Positions 44,884-53,928 of a stretch of DNA of 64,000 bases are shown here, piece by piece. The position numbers were made by a program, and so were the translations under genes. Numbering within the stretch: the first letter of the stretch is position 1; every line of letters begins with the position of its first letter. This DNA comes from Paenibacillus phocaeensis. Its GTDB lineage: Bacteria > Bacillota > Bacilli > Paenibacillales > Paenibacillaceae. The DNA lies in contig NZ_FCOQ01000018.1 in NCBI RefSeq assembly GCF_900021165.1, positions 176,783 through 240,782 on the forward strand, written 5' to 3'. Below the pieces are notes generated by a model, which saw only the letters and a program-made list of their open reading frames with translations, was not told the origin of the DNA and did not search any database.

Positions 44884-45097
44884 GTCCCGCCCCGTGCGCA
44901 ATTATTCTAACGCTTGCCAGAGAGCTTATTTGGCCAAAAAGCGGGTAGTTTTCATTCTAACGCTGATCAGAGAGCTTATTTAGGCGAAACTGCCCCTTTT
45001 TTGCACCGAAACCGGGAAATAAGCTCGCTCATAAGCGTTAAATTTTGAACGCCCCCGTTTTTGGGCAAATAACGTTTCCTGCAAGCGTTAGAGGTTC
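44884..45097. repeat. Modular F-F-R-R intergenic element, copy A of a 214-bp direct repeat
   Basis: Two forward modules (44905-44931 and 44955-44981, core TTCTAACGCT...AGAGAGCTTATTT) are followed by two reversed ones (45017-45042 and 45067-45092, core AAATAA...AAGCGTTA). The outer and inner pairs can each form a stem, giving a nested hairpin. Copy B lies 387 bases downstream with only a few changes. Confidence 0.85.
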
Positions 45098-45118
45098 CGC
45101 ATTGTTGCTGTGTCCCCG

Positions 45119-45185
45119 TCAAGCGCCGATTTCGGCTTTGAGTTCTGAGTCATTTTCTACGCTCAACCTGCAAATCGGCGCTTGA
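45119..45185. repeat. 14-bp perfect inverted repeat between the two element copies
   Basis: TCAAGCGCCGATTT (45119-45132) and AAATCGGCGCTTGA (45172-45185) are exact inverted copies 39 bases apart. They lie between copies A and B of the modular repeat and have no T-run, so a terminator is unlikely. Confidence 0.7.
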
Positions 45186-45270
45186 TGAACGAGGCGGTGC
45201 ATGCAGGGCGCGCTCGCACCGGGTGCACTCAGGGCGTGGTGCACGCAAGCGGGGCCTGTCCCGCCGCCCC

Positions 45271-45484
45271 GTCCCGCCCCGTGCGCAATTATTCTAACGC
45301 TTGCCAGAGAGCTTATTTGGCCAAAAAGCGGGCAGTTTCCATTCTAACGCTGATCAGAGAGCTTATTTAGGCGAAACTGCCCCTTTTTTGCACCGAAACC
45401 GGGAAATAAGCTCGCTCATAAGCGTTACATTTTGAACGCCCCCTTTTCTGCGCAAATAACGTTTCCTGCAAGCGTTAGAGGTTC
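45271..45484. repeat. Modular F-F-R-R intergenic element, copy B of the 214-bp direct repeat
   Basis: Same arrangement as copy A at a constant offset of 387 bases, with modules near 45292-45318, 45342-45368, 45404-45429 and 45454-45479. Confidence 0.85.
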
Positions 45485-45510
45485 GCGCACGGGTTCACAC
45501 GCGGATAGAA

Positions 45511-45554
45511 AACAGAGGCAAGCTCGGGAAATTCCGAACTTGCCTCTGTTTTTT
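45511..45554. terminator. Strong bidirectional terminator
   Basis: AACAGAGGCAAGCTCGG (45511-45527) pairs with CCGAACTTGCCTCTGTT (45534-45550), with one mismatch. Six T follow on the plus strand and several A precede it for the minus strand. It separates the plus-strand GH172 gene from the minus-strand glycosidase gene. Confidence 0.9.
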
Positions 45555-45616
45555 GGGGTTGCGCGCCCGAAGCCGCAAGGCTAGGGGGCTAGCTGCGGCC
45601 CATGCCCACCTCGCTC

Positions 45617-47917
45617 TTATTCGTTGGGAGAGTAGGTCGTAATGATAAAGGATTTGCTTTCCCCGGGCAGCAGGGTTTCCTGAAAAATAACGGTGGTACA
45701 GCCGTTGTAATAACCGTTGTCCACGCGGCCGACAGGCGGATTGCCGTTGACGAACGTCCGGGCGCTGGCCGCTTGTTCGCAGGGAAGCTCCACCAGCACG
45801 GTCACCGCCTTGGCGCCGAAATTGGCTGCAATCGCTTCGGCGACATTCCCCTCTCGGCGGAAAGAAAGGTTGAACACGCCGCTGCCAAGCCGGACGTCTT
45901 CCCAAGCGAAGGAACCGGCGGCGTGCAACGGGCGGAAGGACAGCCGGCGTGCGGGCGCGTCATAGGCGATCCCCAGGATCCGCGAGGCGAACAGGCCGGC
46001 AAATACCCCCGACGCCCAACCGCTTTTGCCGCAGTTGTGGTGCCGGACCACATCGCCGTATCGTGCGCCGTTAAGGTAAGGCCACCACCAAAGCGAGCCG
46101 TCGGCATCGGTTAGCTTGCGGATTTCCGTCAAATAGCCATCCGTTCCGGACATGGAAGCGAAATCCGTCAGCATGCCCATTCCGCTCATATAACCCGGGA
46201 ACGTGCAGGCGGCATGATCTCCCCATTGAATGCCTCTGGATTCCGGATTATAGGTGGGATTGTGCGTGCTCAGCGAGAACTGCATATAGTGCCGGTACGC
46301 CGGATCGTCATAAGCGGCGTATCCGTACAACGGCATGAGAATCGTATCGGATTCCTCTCCGTCATGGTGGAGCAAATCGACCGCCCCGTCTTTTGTCAGC
46401 CGGCCGATGAATTGCATGCCGAAATCGTCGTATGTTCCTTTGTACTTGCTTGCATCGTCTTTGAGCGCATCGCTTCCGGCGCTTGTTCCTTCCGTATACT
46501 GAAGGCCAAACGGGCCCTCCACCGTATTGTGTTGCTGTAAATCCTCCTTGAGGTTTGCGGCGATGGTCCGATAACGTTCGGCGGTCTCCGTATCCCCGAA
46601 CACCTCGCGGACGATGCGGGCGTAATGGTGGAACGCCGCCCAGGCCACGACGTTGGAGCCCGTGTGGTAATCGCCGAGCGAATACGCGTCGGACAACCAA
46701 TCCGAGGGGAACAGCCACGGGCCGTCAGGCCTCCGCGTCCGCAGCGTTTCCTCGAGCAGCTTGCGGATGCGTAGATCGATATTCGGCCGCTCCAGGAACC
46801 ACCGCTTATCCCCGGTGCTTCGGTAATACAGCCCGGCCATCACAACGGAAGAGAGGGAGTTGCTGAGCGAGTGGGAAATCCCGCCCGGGTAGCGATTGCC
46901 GGCCGGCCGCACCCCGTGCTCCAGAAACCATAATGCGCCTTGCTTGAACAACTCCGGTTCGGCCGTGTGGAAGGGGAGGAGGGAATAGTACATATCCTTG
47001 TTCCAGGTGAACTCCGTCGTCGGATACGTTCCCCAGTTCGACCCGACGATGGCCCCTTGGCGATCCATAGCGATCGATCCCAGGGACTGCAGCATCGCCC
47101 GTTCATAGAATTCCGCCGCGAACGGATCGTCTTTCATTTCAAGCCGCCCGAGCAAGCTGCGGTAATAGGCCCAAGTTTCGTGAAGCCAATAGAGCGTGCC
47201 CTTCTCATTGACGAGCCGAGGCGTCTCCTCCCCAGGCGGACAGAGGACCACCGGTATCCAGACGTCTCGCCCCGGAGCCAGACGGAAGGATACCGCCCCG
47301 CTTGCCGCATACCAATCTTCTCTTTCTACAGGATAGACGCAGACATCGGGTCCGGAAAATACCTGATCCGCATCGGTATCCGCACGCGGAAGCCGTACCT
47401 CGCCATGGATCTCCTGCCCGGACCGGTTCTCGAGATGCAGGCCGTATACCGTTCCCCGCAGGCGCACCGCACCATCGGCGGAGACTGGAGCATAGACGAG
47501 CAACGTCGCCTGAACGTCCCCAAACCGGAACTCGGTCATGGGGAACAAATTATCCAACAAGGAGGTAGCATAAGGAAGATCATCCTGACCCAGATCAAAC
47601 TTCTGCCCGCCCAGCTTCAACCCAAAAGCGTACGGCCCCGTCTTGCGGAAGTCTTTGCACATCCAGACGCCGGGAATATTGTCGCTGGCATATTGGCCGT
47701 TATAAACGGTAATATACTTGATCGATCCGTTCATATTTACGTTGACGAGTGTTTGGTTATTGGAAATATCGAAAGTCAGTTCAGGGTCGGGCAGCTTGCG
47801 CCCGAAGAAACTGGCCTCGTCGTTAGCGGCATACCGTCCGTTCTCGTAGACGACGCCAAAGAAACGGCTTTGGGGCAACGCCAATGCCTCGCGGATGGTT
47901 TTGAAGGTTAGCGTCAT
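45617..47917 (-). CDS. (alpha/alpha)6 six-hairpin glycosidase, family not assigned
   Basis: A 766-residue cytoplasmic protein. The first 250 residues look like a beta-sandwich (LTFDISNNQTLVNVNMNGSI). Residues 270-640 look like an alpha/alpha barrel: GSNWGTYPTTEFTWNKDMYYSLLPFH, YPGGISHSLSNSL, WLFPSDWLSDAYSLGDYHTGSNVVAWAAFHHYARI and KSGWASGVFAGLFASRILGI. The tail is a beta-sheet domain. This layout is shared by GH94-, GH15-, GH63- and GH78-like enzymes, but no diagnostic family motif was recognised. Candidate acidic residues include the Asp of WNKDMYY and those of SDWLSD. It follows the AraC gene on the same strand and is probably controlled by it. Confidence 0.7.
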   Translation of the reverse strand: MTLTFKTIREALALPQSRFFGVVYENGRYAANDEASFFGRKLPDPELTFDISNNQTLVNVNMNGSIKYITVYNGQYASDNIPGVWMCKDFRKTGPYAFGLKLGGQKFDLGQDDLPYATSLLDNLFPMTEFRFGDVQATLLVYAPVSADGAVRLRGTVYGLHLENRSGQEIHGEVRLPRADTDADQVFSGPDVCVYPVEREDWYAASGAVSFRLAPGRDVWIPVVLCPPGEETPRLVNEKGTLYWLHETWAYYRSLLGRLEMKDDPFAAEFYERAMLQSLGSIAMDRQGAIVGSNWGTYPTTEFTWNKDMYYSLLPFHTAEPELFKQGALWFLEHGVRPAGNRYPGGISHSLSNSLSSVVMAGLYYRSTGDKRWFLERPNIDLRIRKLLEETLRTRRPDGPWLFPSDWLSDAYSLGDYHTGSNVVAWAAFHHYARIVREVFGDTETAERYRTIAANLKEDLQQHNTVEGPFGLQYTEGTSAGSDALKDDASKYKGTYDDFGMQFIGRLTKDGAVDLLHHDGEESDTILMPLYGYAAYDDPAYRHYMQFSLSTHNPTYNPESRGIQWGDHAACTFPGYMSGMGMLTDFASMSGTDGYLTEIRKLTDADGSLWWWPYLNGARYGDVVRHHNCGKSGWASGVFAGLFASRILGIAYDAPARRLSFRPLHAAGSFAWEDVRLGSGVFNLSFRREGNVAEAIAANFGAKAVTVLVELPCEQAASARTFVNGNPPVGRVDNGYYNGCTTVIFQETLLPGESKSFIITTYSPNE

Positions 47918-48045
47918 TTAAGTCATTCTCCTTTGCTGGTAAATTTAGCGGCCTGCGGCGCTTTCCTTCATTATTCGGGAGGCGGGGCGCCGAAAGATAT
48001 AGGAGAATTTTTGGATTATGGGATTTTGTATAGCGCTTTCATAAA

Positions 48046-48906
48046 TTAGTTCCTGTAAAAAGAAGGGGGAATCCCGTCCACCGTTTTGAACGCCCGGCTG
48101 AACGCGTGGATGTTCGGGTAGCCCATTTTCTCAGCGATGGCGTCAATGGAATCGTCCGTAAACTGGATCAAGTGCTTAGCGCGTTGAATCCGGATAAATT
48201 GGTGATATTGCAGCGGGCTCATGCCGAAGGCTTTCTTGAACAGCCGGATTAAATAATGCTTGCTGATTCCCGACATTTTGGAGATTTCCTCCAGGGTGAC
48301 TTTGCGTTCCGGCGTGTTCATCAGAAAGTCCTTCACCTTAAGCAAGGTCTGGAAATTGGTGATGAGATGCGGATGAAGGTTCCAGTAATTTTCCCGCAAA
48401 ATTTGAATCCATAATTGAATGAACAACCCTTTGATTTTAATTTCGAAGAACGGCATTTTCAGATCGAACTCGTTGATCAATTGAATGAGCATCTGTTCGA
48501 TCAGCAGTGGATTCTTGAGGCGGAGATGGCTGGATAAAGGGACGGGCATCTGGTCCATGATGTCATCGCGGAACCATTGCTTCTCCTCCTCCGAGATTTT
48601 ATCCCAGGAGCGAAAAGAGACCTTAATCCCCGGACTGTCCGCTTGATAAAAAAAGTCGAAATGAATATGGGGCTGACGCAGCTTGGGACTGGTTTTGCGC
48701 AAGGAATGGCGTTGCCCCGGGCGAAACAGAAAGATATCCCCTTGCTTCCCCTCGTAAACCTCGTCTTCGATGGTTACCAGAAGCTCCCCTTCCATCACAT
48801 AAAGCAATTCGTAATCAAATAATACCCGTTCCTGAATAAACCACGGTTCCGTGTTGATGTCGTCCATCGCCACCCGAATATACGGCGACAAGCTGTCCAA
48901 GATCAT
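48046..48906 (-). CDS. AraC-family transcriptional regulator with cupin sensor domain
   Basis: A 286-residue regulator. The N-terminal cupin-like part (about 20-110) has LLYVMEGELLVTIEDEVYEGKQGDIFLFRPGQRHSLR, a sugar-sensing fold. The C-terminal domain carries VTLEEISKMSGISKHYLIRLFKKAFGMSPLQYHQFIRIQRAKHL and DAIAEKMGYPNIHAFSRAFKTVDGIPPSFYR. I chose ATG 48906 behind GGAGGAGG; a longer in-frame start at 48978 lacks a ribosome site. It is divergent from the third importer cassette and upstream of the six-hairpin glycosidase, so it may control both. Confidence 0.92.
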   Translation of the reverse strand: MILDSLSPYIRVAMDDINTEPWFIQERVLFDYELLYVMEGELLVTIEDEVYEGKQGDIFLFRPGQRHSLRKTSPKLRQPHIHFDFFYQADSPGIKVSFRSWDKISEEEKQWFRDDIMDQMPVPLSSHLRLKNPLLIEQMLIQLINEFDLKMPFFEIKIKGLFIQLWIQILRENYWNLHPHLITNFQTLLKVKDFLMNTPERKVTLEEISKMSGISKHYLIRLFKKAFGMSPLQYHQFIRIQRAKHLIQFTDDSIDAIAEKMGYPNIHAFSRAFKTVDGIPPSFYRN

Positions 48907-49101
48907 CAATCCGTACCTCCTCCAATCCAAATTTTCCCCTACGAATCGAAGCAACTTTTGATAAATAATCCATAACATCTGCTAAATACAACCGCTTACA
49001 TTCGTAATAGAATGGCATTGTTAGAAGGAGGCCAACCTTCAACTTAGATTAATATTTGCACAATTCATGCAAGTCTTCAAGATGAAAAAGGGGGAATGAA
49101 G

Positions 49102-50424
49102 ATGAAGAAAGGTTTGTCCGGATTGCTAAGTGTGTTGATATTGTTGACCTTGTTGGCGGCCTGCGGCAGTCCGAAAAATGAAAGCGCTGCGAATTCGGGG
49201 AACGGGAGTTCCGGCGAGGCGGACGCGCCGTCCGTCACTTTGGATATCGCCATGCACGTCGCCAATGTCAAGGATCAGGAACCGGCGATGTATAAGGCAA
49301 TCGAGGCTTTTCAGGCCAAGTACCCCGAGATTAAGGTTAATTTGACCGGGGCAGACACGAATGATCATATCAAGAAGATGAAGATTCAGGCCCAGACCAG
49401 TGAAATGCCCGATATTTTCTGGATGCTGCCCGCACCCGCCAAAGAGTTGAACCAGGCCGGCCTGCTGCTGGATTTAAGCGAAATGGTGAAAAATACGCCG
49501 GAACTCGCCGCCATCGATCCGATGATGCTGAAAAACTACGAGGACGACGGCAAGTTATTCGGCCTGCCGTATCAATCGCTGGTGACCGGACTTTGGTACA
49601 ACAAGGCCCTGTTCGAGCAGTACAACGTCAAAGTGCCGGAAACCTACGAGGAACTGGCTGAAGCGGCCAAAGTGTTTAAAGCGAACAACGTGGTCACGAT
49701 CGCACAGGGCGCAAAAGACAATTACAGCATTTGGGCTTTCCTGGGCATGTTTACTCGTTACGGTTACTTCGATAAGATCGACGCGATTTTGGCCGGGGAA
49801 GAGAAGTTCAACAATCCCGACTTCCTCCGCTTCTTCGAGAAAATCGCCGAACTGCAAAAACTGGGGGCATTCCCCGAGAACGTGACGACGCTGAGTTATT
49901 TTCAGGCGGTGGAGATGTTCACTTCCGGCAAGGCGGCGATGCTGGACGCCGGAGCTTGGGAAACGGGCAAGCTGGAGGCGAGTCCCATTGCAAAGACGAT
50001 CGGCTTCTCCTGGGGCCCGACGTTTAGCGATGGTGTAGGGAATCAGAAGATTTCTATGATTTCCGCCTCCGCCCCGCTAGTGGCCGGAGCGAAGGTGAAG
50101 GAAGACCCGGCGAAATACGACGCCGTCCAGAAATTCTTCGCCTTCTATTACAGCCAGGAGGGCATGCAGATGATGGTGGATAACCAATTGCCGCCGATCA
50201 CCCCCGTTGAGACTAATGTTGACGCAGAGGCGCATCCGGTGTATGCCGAGTTGATCAAGGCCATGAACGAACCGGGATGGGAGAAGCCGCTGGCCCAGCC
50301 GGACCTGGTGGTTTCCGACGCGATCGGCAACACCCTGTACGACAGCATCTACGGAATCATCAACGGGTTCTACACGCCGGAACAAGCGCTCGATCTGATC
50401 GACAAGAAAGTCGGACAGCAATAA
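49102..50424 (+). CDS. Sugar-binding lipoprotein (cassette 3)
   Basis: A 440-residue solute-binding lipoprotein. Signal peptide KKGLSGLLSVLILLTLLAAC has the lipobox LLAAC. The mature part has the family-1 fold (LDIAMHVANVKDQEPAMYKAIEAFQAKYPEI, YNKALFEQYNVKVPETYEEL, GKAAMLDAGAWE). ATG 49102 is used because GGGGGA lies 7 bases upstream, too close for the ATG at 49096. It is the first gene of the third cassette, with two permeases, GH172, GH32 and PfkB kinase following in order. Confidence 0.93.
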   Translation: MKKGLSGLLSVLILLTLLAACGSPKNESAANSGNGSSGEADAPSVTLDIAMHVANVKDQEPAMYKAIEAFQAKYPEIKVNLTGADTNDHIKKMKIQAQTSEMPDIFWMLPAPAKELNQAGLLLDLSEMVKNTPELAAIDPMMLKNYEDDGKLFGLPYQSLVTGLWYNKALFEQYNVKVPETYEELAEAAKVFKANNVVTIAQGAKDNYSIWAFLGMFTRYGYFDKIDAILAGEEKFNNPDFLRFFEKIAELQKLGAFPENVTTLSYFQAVEMFTSGKAAMLDAGAWETGKLEASPIAKTIGFSWGPTFSDGVGNQKISMISASAPLVAGAKVKEDPAKYDAVQKFFAFYYSQEGMQMMVDNQLPPITPVETNVDAEAHPVYAELIKAMNEPGWEKPLAQPDLVVSDAIGNTLYDSIYGIINGFYTPEQALDLIDKKVGQQ

Positions 50425-50516
50425 CGAAGGCAGGAAGAAGGGGGTTATGGGCGCGGGGCGGCTTGTTCGTCCGCTCCTCCCTTCGTCTTTTGTCAGGATA
50501 GGAGGAACCTAGAGAA

Positions 50517-51392
50517 GTGATCTGGTTAAGCAAAAGAAGAAGCATTTTCCTGATGCTGTTTCCGACCTTGCTCCTGTTTACCGGTTATATCCTGATTCCG
50601 ATCCTCATTTCGTTTTACTACAGCACGACGAAATATACGGGCATCGGGATCGCGGAGTTTGTGGGATTGAACAACTACAAGCTGCTATTGGGCGATTCGT
50701 TCTTCTGGGTCTCCCTGAAAAATACGTTCATTATTCTCGGCGTATCGCTGATCCTGCTGGTTCCGCTGTCGTTCCTGCTGGCCCTGCTGCTCAACCGATC
50801 CTTCAAAGGCAGCGGCGCGCTGAAGGCGCTGAACTATACGCCCAGCATTATCGCGCCGATCGTAGTCGGTCTGATCTGGGTGTTCGTGCTCGATCCGCAA
50901 ATGGGCCTGATCAATATGCTGCTCACCAAGCTGGGGCTTGGAAACCTGACCCAGATGTGGATCGGCGGCAAGGCGCTGGCTCCTTACTCGATTGGCGTCG
51001 TGTTTGTCTGGCAGCAGCTGGGATTTATCGCCACGATTTTTCTGGCCGGACTGAAAATGATTCCCCGGGACGTGTACGAATCCAGCGCCATCGACGGCGC
51101 CGGGTCCTGGCAGCAACTGCGGCACATCACGGTGCCGATGATGAACGAAACGAACAAGATCGCCGTCGTGTTGGTCATCACCAATGTGTTCAAAATTTTC
51201 GAAACCGTATTTATGCTCACCGGGGGCGGGCCCAACCATCAGTCGGAAGTGTTGGTCACCTACATGTACAATACGACCTTTACCTCGGCGGAATACGGCT
51301 ACGGGATGGCGATTTCAACCGTTACTTTCCTGCTGACCGTGCTGTTCTCCGTCGCCTATTTGAAGCTAAGCCAATCGAACATTGAGGATTAA
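50517..51392 (+). CDS. Sugar ABC importer permease, UgpA/MalF type (cassette 3)
   Basis: A 291-residue permease with six hydrophobic segments and EAA loop YESSAIDGAGSWQQLRHITVP. GTG start 50517 follows AGGAGG at some distance. A 92-base gap separates it from the binding-protein gene. Confidence 0.92.
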   Translation: MIWLSKRRSIFLMLFPTLLLFTGYILIPILISFYYSTTKYTGIGIAEFVGLNNYKLLLGDSFFWVSLKNTFIILGVSLILLVPLSFLLALLLNRSFKGSGALKALNYTPSIIAPIVVGLIWVFVLDPQMGLINMLLTKLGLGNLTQMWIGGKALAPYSIGVVFVWQQLGFIATIFLAGLKMIPRDVYESSAIDGAGSWQQLRHITVPMMNETNKIAVVLVITNVFKIFETVFMLTGGGPNHQSEVLVTYMYNTTFTSAEYGYGMAISTVTFLLTVLFSVAYLKLSQSNIED

Positions 51393-51408
51393 GGGGGGAG
51401 GGATGAGG

Positions 51409-52266
51409 ATGGGTGCAACGACGAACGCTCCTTCGAGCCGCAGATGGACAACGCTAGGCGGGTACCTCTTGGCTTATGGGGTGACTTTGCTCATTTTACT
51501 GCCGGTGCTGTGGGTAGGGTTTCTCTCTTTTCGCAACAGTAGCGAGATATTGAACAACCCGTTCAGTTGGCCCGAGTCGTGGAGCTTGGAAAATTACACG
51601 CGGGCTTTCGCCACATTGGATTTTTTCACCTTATATAAAAATACGATCATCGTCGCGGTCCTTACGATCGTGATCGAAATCATCATCACGTTCATGAGCT
51701 CGTTTGCTTTAACGCGTATGGTGTTCAAGTCGAAGAAGCTTCAGAATCTGATCCTGCTCTATTTCATTTCCGGCCTGGCCATTCCGGCGTTTATTCTGAT
51801 CTTTCCCGTGTACCGGATCACGATCCTGCTGGATTTGCTGAACAGCTACTGGTCGCTGGTGTTGCCCTATATCGCAACCTCGATTGCATTTAATACGTTG
51901 CTGTTCACCGGATTTCTGCGCGGATTTCCGAGGGAAGTGGAGGAAGCTGCGATTATCGACGGCAGCGGCTTATATACGCTGTGCAAATCGATTGTGTTTC
52001 CGATCATTACGCCGGTCGTGTCTACCGTATTCATTTTCAATATTCTATATATCTGGAATGAGTTTCCGTTTGCCGTGACGTTGATCAGCGATGCGGCGAA
52101 ATATACGATCTCGCTGGGCATCTCTCAGTTTAAAGGGGCGTTCAGCATCGATTACGGCGGGACTTTGGCCGCCGGCATTTTGATCATTGTGCCGCAGCTG
52201 ATTTTTTTCGGCGTGTTCCAACGGTTTATTATCGAGGGCATGACGGCCGGAGCGGTCAAAGGATAA
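51409..52266 (+). CDS. Sugar ABC importer permease, UgpE/MalG type (cassette 3)
   Basis: A 285-residue permease with six hydrophobic segments and EAA loop EEAAIIDGSGLYTLCKSIVFP. Of the in-frame starts, ATG 51409 has the best spacing (6 bases) from GGGGGGAGG; ATG 51403 touches it. The end IIEGMTAGAVKG is typical. Confidence 0.92.
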   Translation: MGATTNAPSSRRWTTLGGYLLAYGVTLLILLPVLWVGFLSFRNSSEILNNPFSWPESWSLENYTRAFATLDFFTLYKNTIIVAVLTIVIEIIITFMSSFALTRMVFKSKKLQNLILLYFISGLAIPAFILIFPVYRITILLDLLNSYWSLVLPYIATSIAFNTLLFTGFLRGFPREVEEAAIIDGSGLYTLCKSIVFPIITPVVSTVFIFNILYIWNEFPFAVTLISDAAKYTISLGISQFKGAFSIDYGGTLAAGILIIVPQLIFFGVFQRFIIEGMTAGAVKG

Positions 52267-52272
52267 AAGGGA

Positions 52273-52478
52273 GTTCAAAAAGTCATCTTTGGATCACGAA
52301 GCTATCCTCGGAAGGTTATTCGACGTCGAATCTTGAATTCAGCCGGGCCAAGCGGATGCTTCCGAAGCATGTTTCCTGCGGAAACATTTCAGTTGCTCAC
52401 GTACCTCTATGTACGCTGCGCTACTCAGTCCCTAGCTTCATCCAACCTTCTCGGTGCTGAAAACCTGACTTTTTGAAC
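52273..52478. mobile_element. 206-bp MITE-like element with 13-bp terminal inverted repeats
   Basis: GTTCAAAAAGTCA (52273-52285) and TGACTTTTTGAAC (52466-52478) are perfect inverted ends. The interior has no ORF but contains smaller dyads such as GCTTCCGAAGC and GTTTCCTGCGGAAAC. It has been inserted between the permease and GH172 genes of cassette 3. A decayed relative lies at 40081-40142 and a second left end at 52495. Confidence 0.75.
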
Positions 52479-52494
52479 CTTCATTGGAACGGTA

Positions 52495-52519
52495 GTTCAA
52501 AAAGTCATCTTTGGATCAC
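52495..52519. repeat. Solitary left end of the MITE-like element
   Basis: These 25 bases repeat exactly the left end of the element at 52273-52297, including the 13-bp terminal repeat. They lie 16 bases after its right end, suggesting a second, truncated insertion or a tandem event. Confidence 0.75.
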
Positions 52520-52572
52520 ACTTTTATATCCATGGTTTCACCCAAATTTATGATAGATGAAGGAGAGAACTC

Positions 52573-53925
52573 ATGATGCAACATCAAAGCGCAAATTTTC
52601 TGGGGCAGCTCACCCAAATCAAACAAGTCCGTACGGCCCGCGTATCCAGCTGGGACCAGGAAGGGAAGAACCAGGATTACTGGATGATCCCGGCAGGTGA
52701 AAGCGTCGTGCTGGGCGATATCGAAGGACCCGGCAGCATCTCGCACATCTGGATGACTTCCTTCTGCCGCCGGGTGCTGGGCCCCAGCGTGATGCGTCCG
52801 GATCTTGGTGCCAACATCGCTCCGGTCAACGAAATTCATAACGCGCTGGGCGTAACGTGGGAGATGGCCGATCCGGCCTGGTACCGCAAGGTGCTGATCA
52901 AAATGACCTGGGACGATCAGGCCTATCCCAGCGTGCTTGTGCCGCTTGGCGACTTCTTCTGTATCGGCCATTCCATGCCGGGGAACTTCGCTTCGCTGCC
53001 GTTCACGGTGTCCGTCAAACCGGAGGAACAGTTCAAATTCGGCGGCGTTGCTTCCGTAAACTGCTATTTGCCGATGCCGTTCAACAAGCGGGCCAAAATC
53101 GAAATCATCAACGAAAACGATGTGCCGTTCGGCCTTTATTTCCATATCGATTACGAGCTTTACCGCCAGCCGCTGGATGCCGGCACCGCCTACTTCCATG
53201 CGCAGTGGAGACGCGAATATCCGTGCGACGGATGGGGTGCGAATTTGCAGGTCAATACGCCGGAAGTCAATCGCGTGGCTAATCTGGACGGAGCCGGGAA
53301 CTACGTGGTTCTGGAGACGGAAGGGGAAGGCCATTATATCGGCTGCAATTTATCGGTGACGCACTTCCAGGGCAGTTGGTGGGGGGAAGGCGACGACATG
53401 ATCTTCATCGACGGGGAAGAACTGCCGAGCATCGTCGGAACCGGAGCGGAAGATTATTTCAACCACGCCTGGGGCATGCAGAAAAATGCGTTTCCGTTCT
53501 GCGGATCGATCGTGCATGAAAGCGATGTGCCGGGTTATCAGGTCTCCTATCGGTTCCATCTCACCGATCCGATTCACTTCTCGAAAAGCCTGAAAGTGAC
53601 GATCGAGCATGGTCATGCCAATCACCTGGCCGACGACTGGTCCTCGACCGCCTATTGGTACCAGACGTTGCCTTCCAAGCCGTTTGGCATTCTGCCGGTC
53701 GAGGAACGAATCCAACTGATGCCGCAGATTGCCAATATCGCCAAGCCGCAAAACGTGTCCTTAAATCCGGAGATGCAGCAGTCGCAGGAGATGGCCAAAG
53801 AGCGTATGAACGCCTACTCTGAAGGAAGAAACGCCGAACTGCAGAAGAAGCTGGACCGTACGCCTTGGCATTCCGAGGGCAACGTGAAGCAAGCGAGACA
53901 AGTACGTCAAGCGATGGAGGAATAA
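52573..53925 (+). CDS. GH172 (DUF2961) enzyme, third and longest paralogue
   Basis: A 450-residue cytoplasmic GH172 protein. Blocks are GPGSISHIWMTSF, KVLIKMTWDDQAYPSVLVPLGDFF, SWWGEGDDMIFIDGEELPSIVGTGAEDYFNHAWGM. The glutamates of WGEGD and GTGAED are 21 residues apart, the same spacing as the catalytic pair I recall for the founding alpha-D-fructofuranosidase (Glu270/Glu291). A charged helical tail of about 60 residues (EMQQSQEMAKERMNAYSEGR) is absent from the other two paralogues. ATG 52573 follows GGAGAG. The GH32 and fructokinase genes directly downstream favour a fructose-containing substrate. Confidence 0.9.
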   Translation: MMQHQSANFLGQLTQIKQVRTARVSSWDQEGKNQDYWMIPAGESVVLGDIEGPGSISHIWMTSFCRRVLGPSVMRPDLGANIAPVNEIHNALGVTWEMADPAWYRKVLIKMTWDDQAYPSVLVPLGDFFCIGHSMPGNFASLPFTVSVKPEEQFKFGGVASVNCYLPMPFNKRAKIEIINENDVPFGLYFHIDYELYRQPLDAGTAYFHAQWRREYPCDGWGANLQVNTPEVNRVANLDGAGNYVVLETEGEGHYIGCNLSVTHFQGSWWGEGDDMIFIDGEELPSIVGTGAEDYFNHAWGMQKNAFPFCGSIVHESDVPGYQVSYRFHLTDPIHFSKSLKVTIEHGHANHLADDWSSTAYWYQTLPSKPFGILPVEERIQLMPQIANIAKPQNVSLNPEMQQSQEMAKERMNAYSEGRNAELQKKLDRTPWHSEGNVKQARQVRQAMEE

Positions 53926-53928
53926 TCG

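Noticed and set aside
45182..45370. 62-codon frame between the modular repeats
   Set aside because: It lies in the inverted repeat and copy B of the repeat and has no ribosome site; composition is that of the repeat.
44884..45484. Repeats considered as a CRISPR array
   Set aside because: Units are long, present twice only, partly inverted, with no regular spacers and no cas genes.
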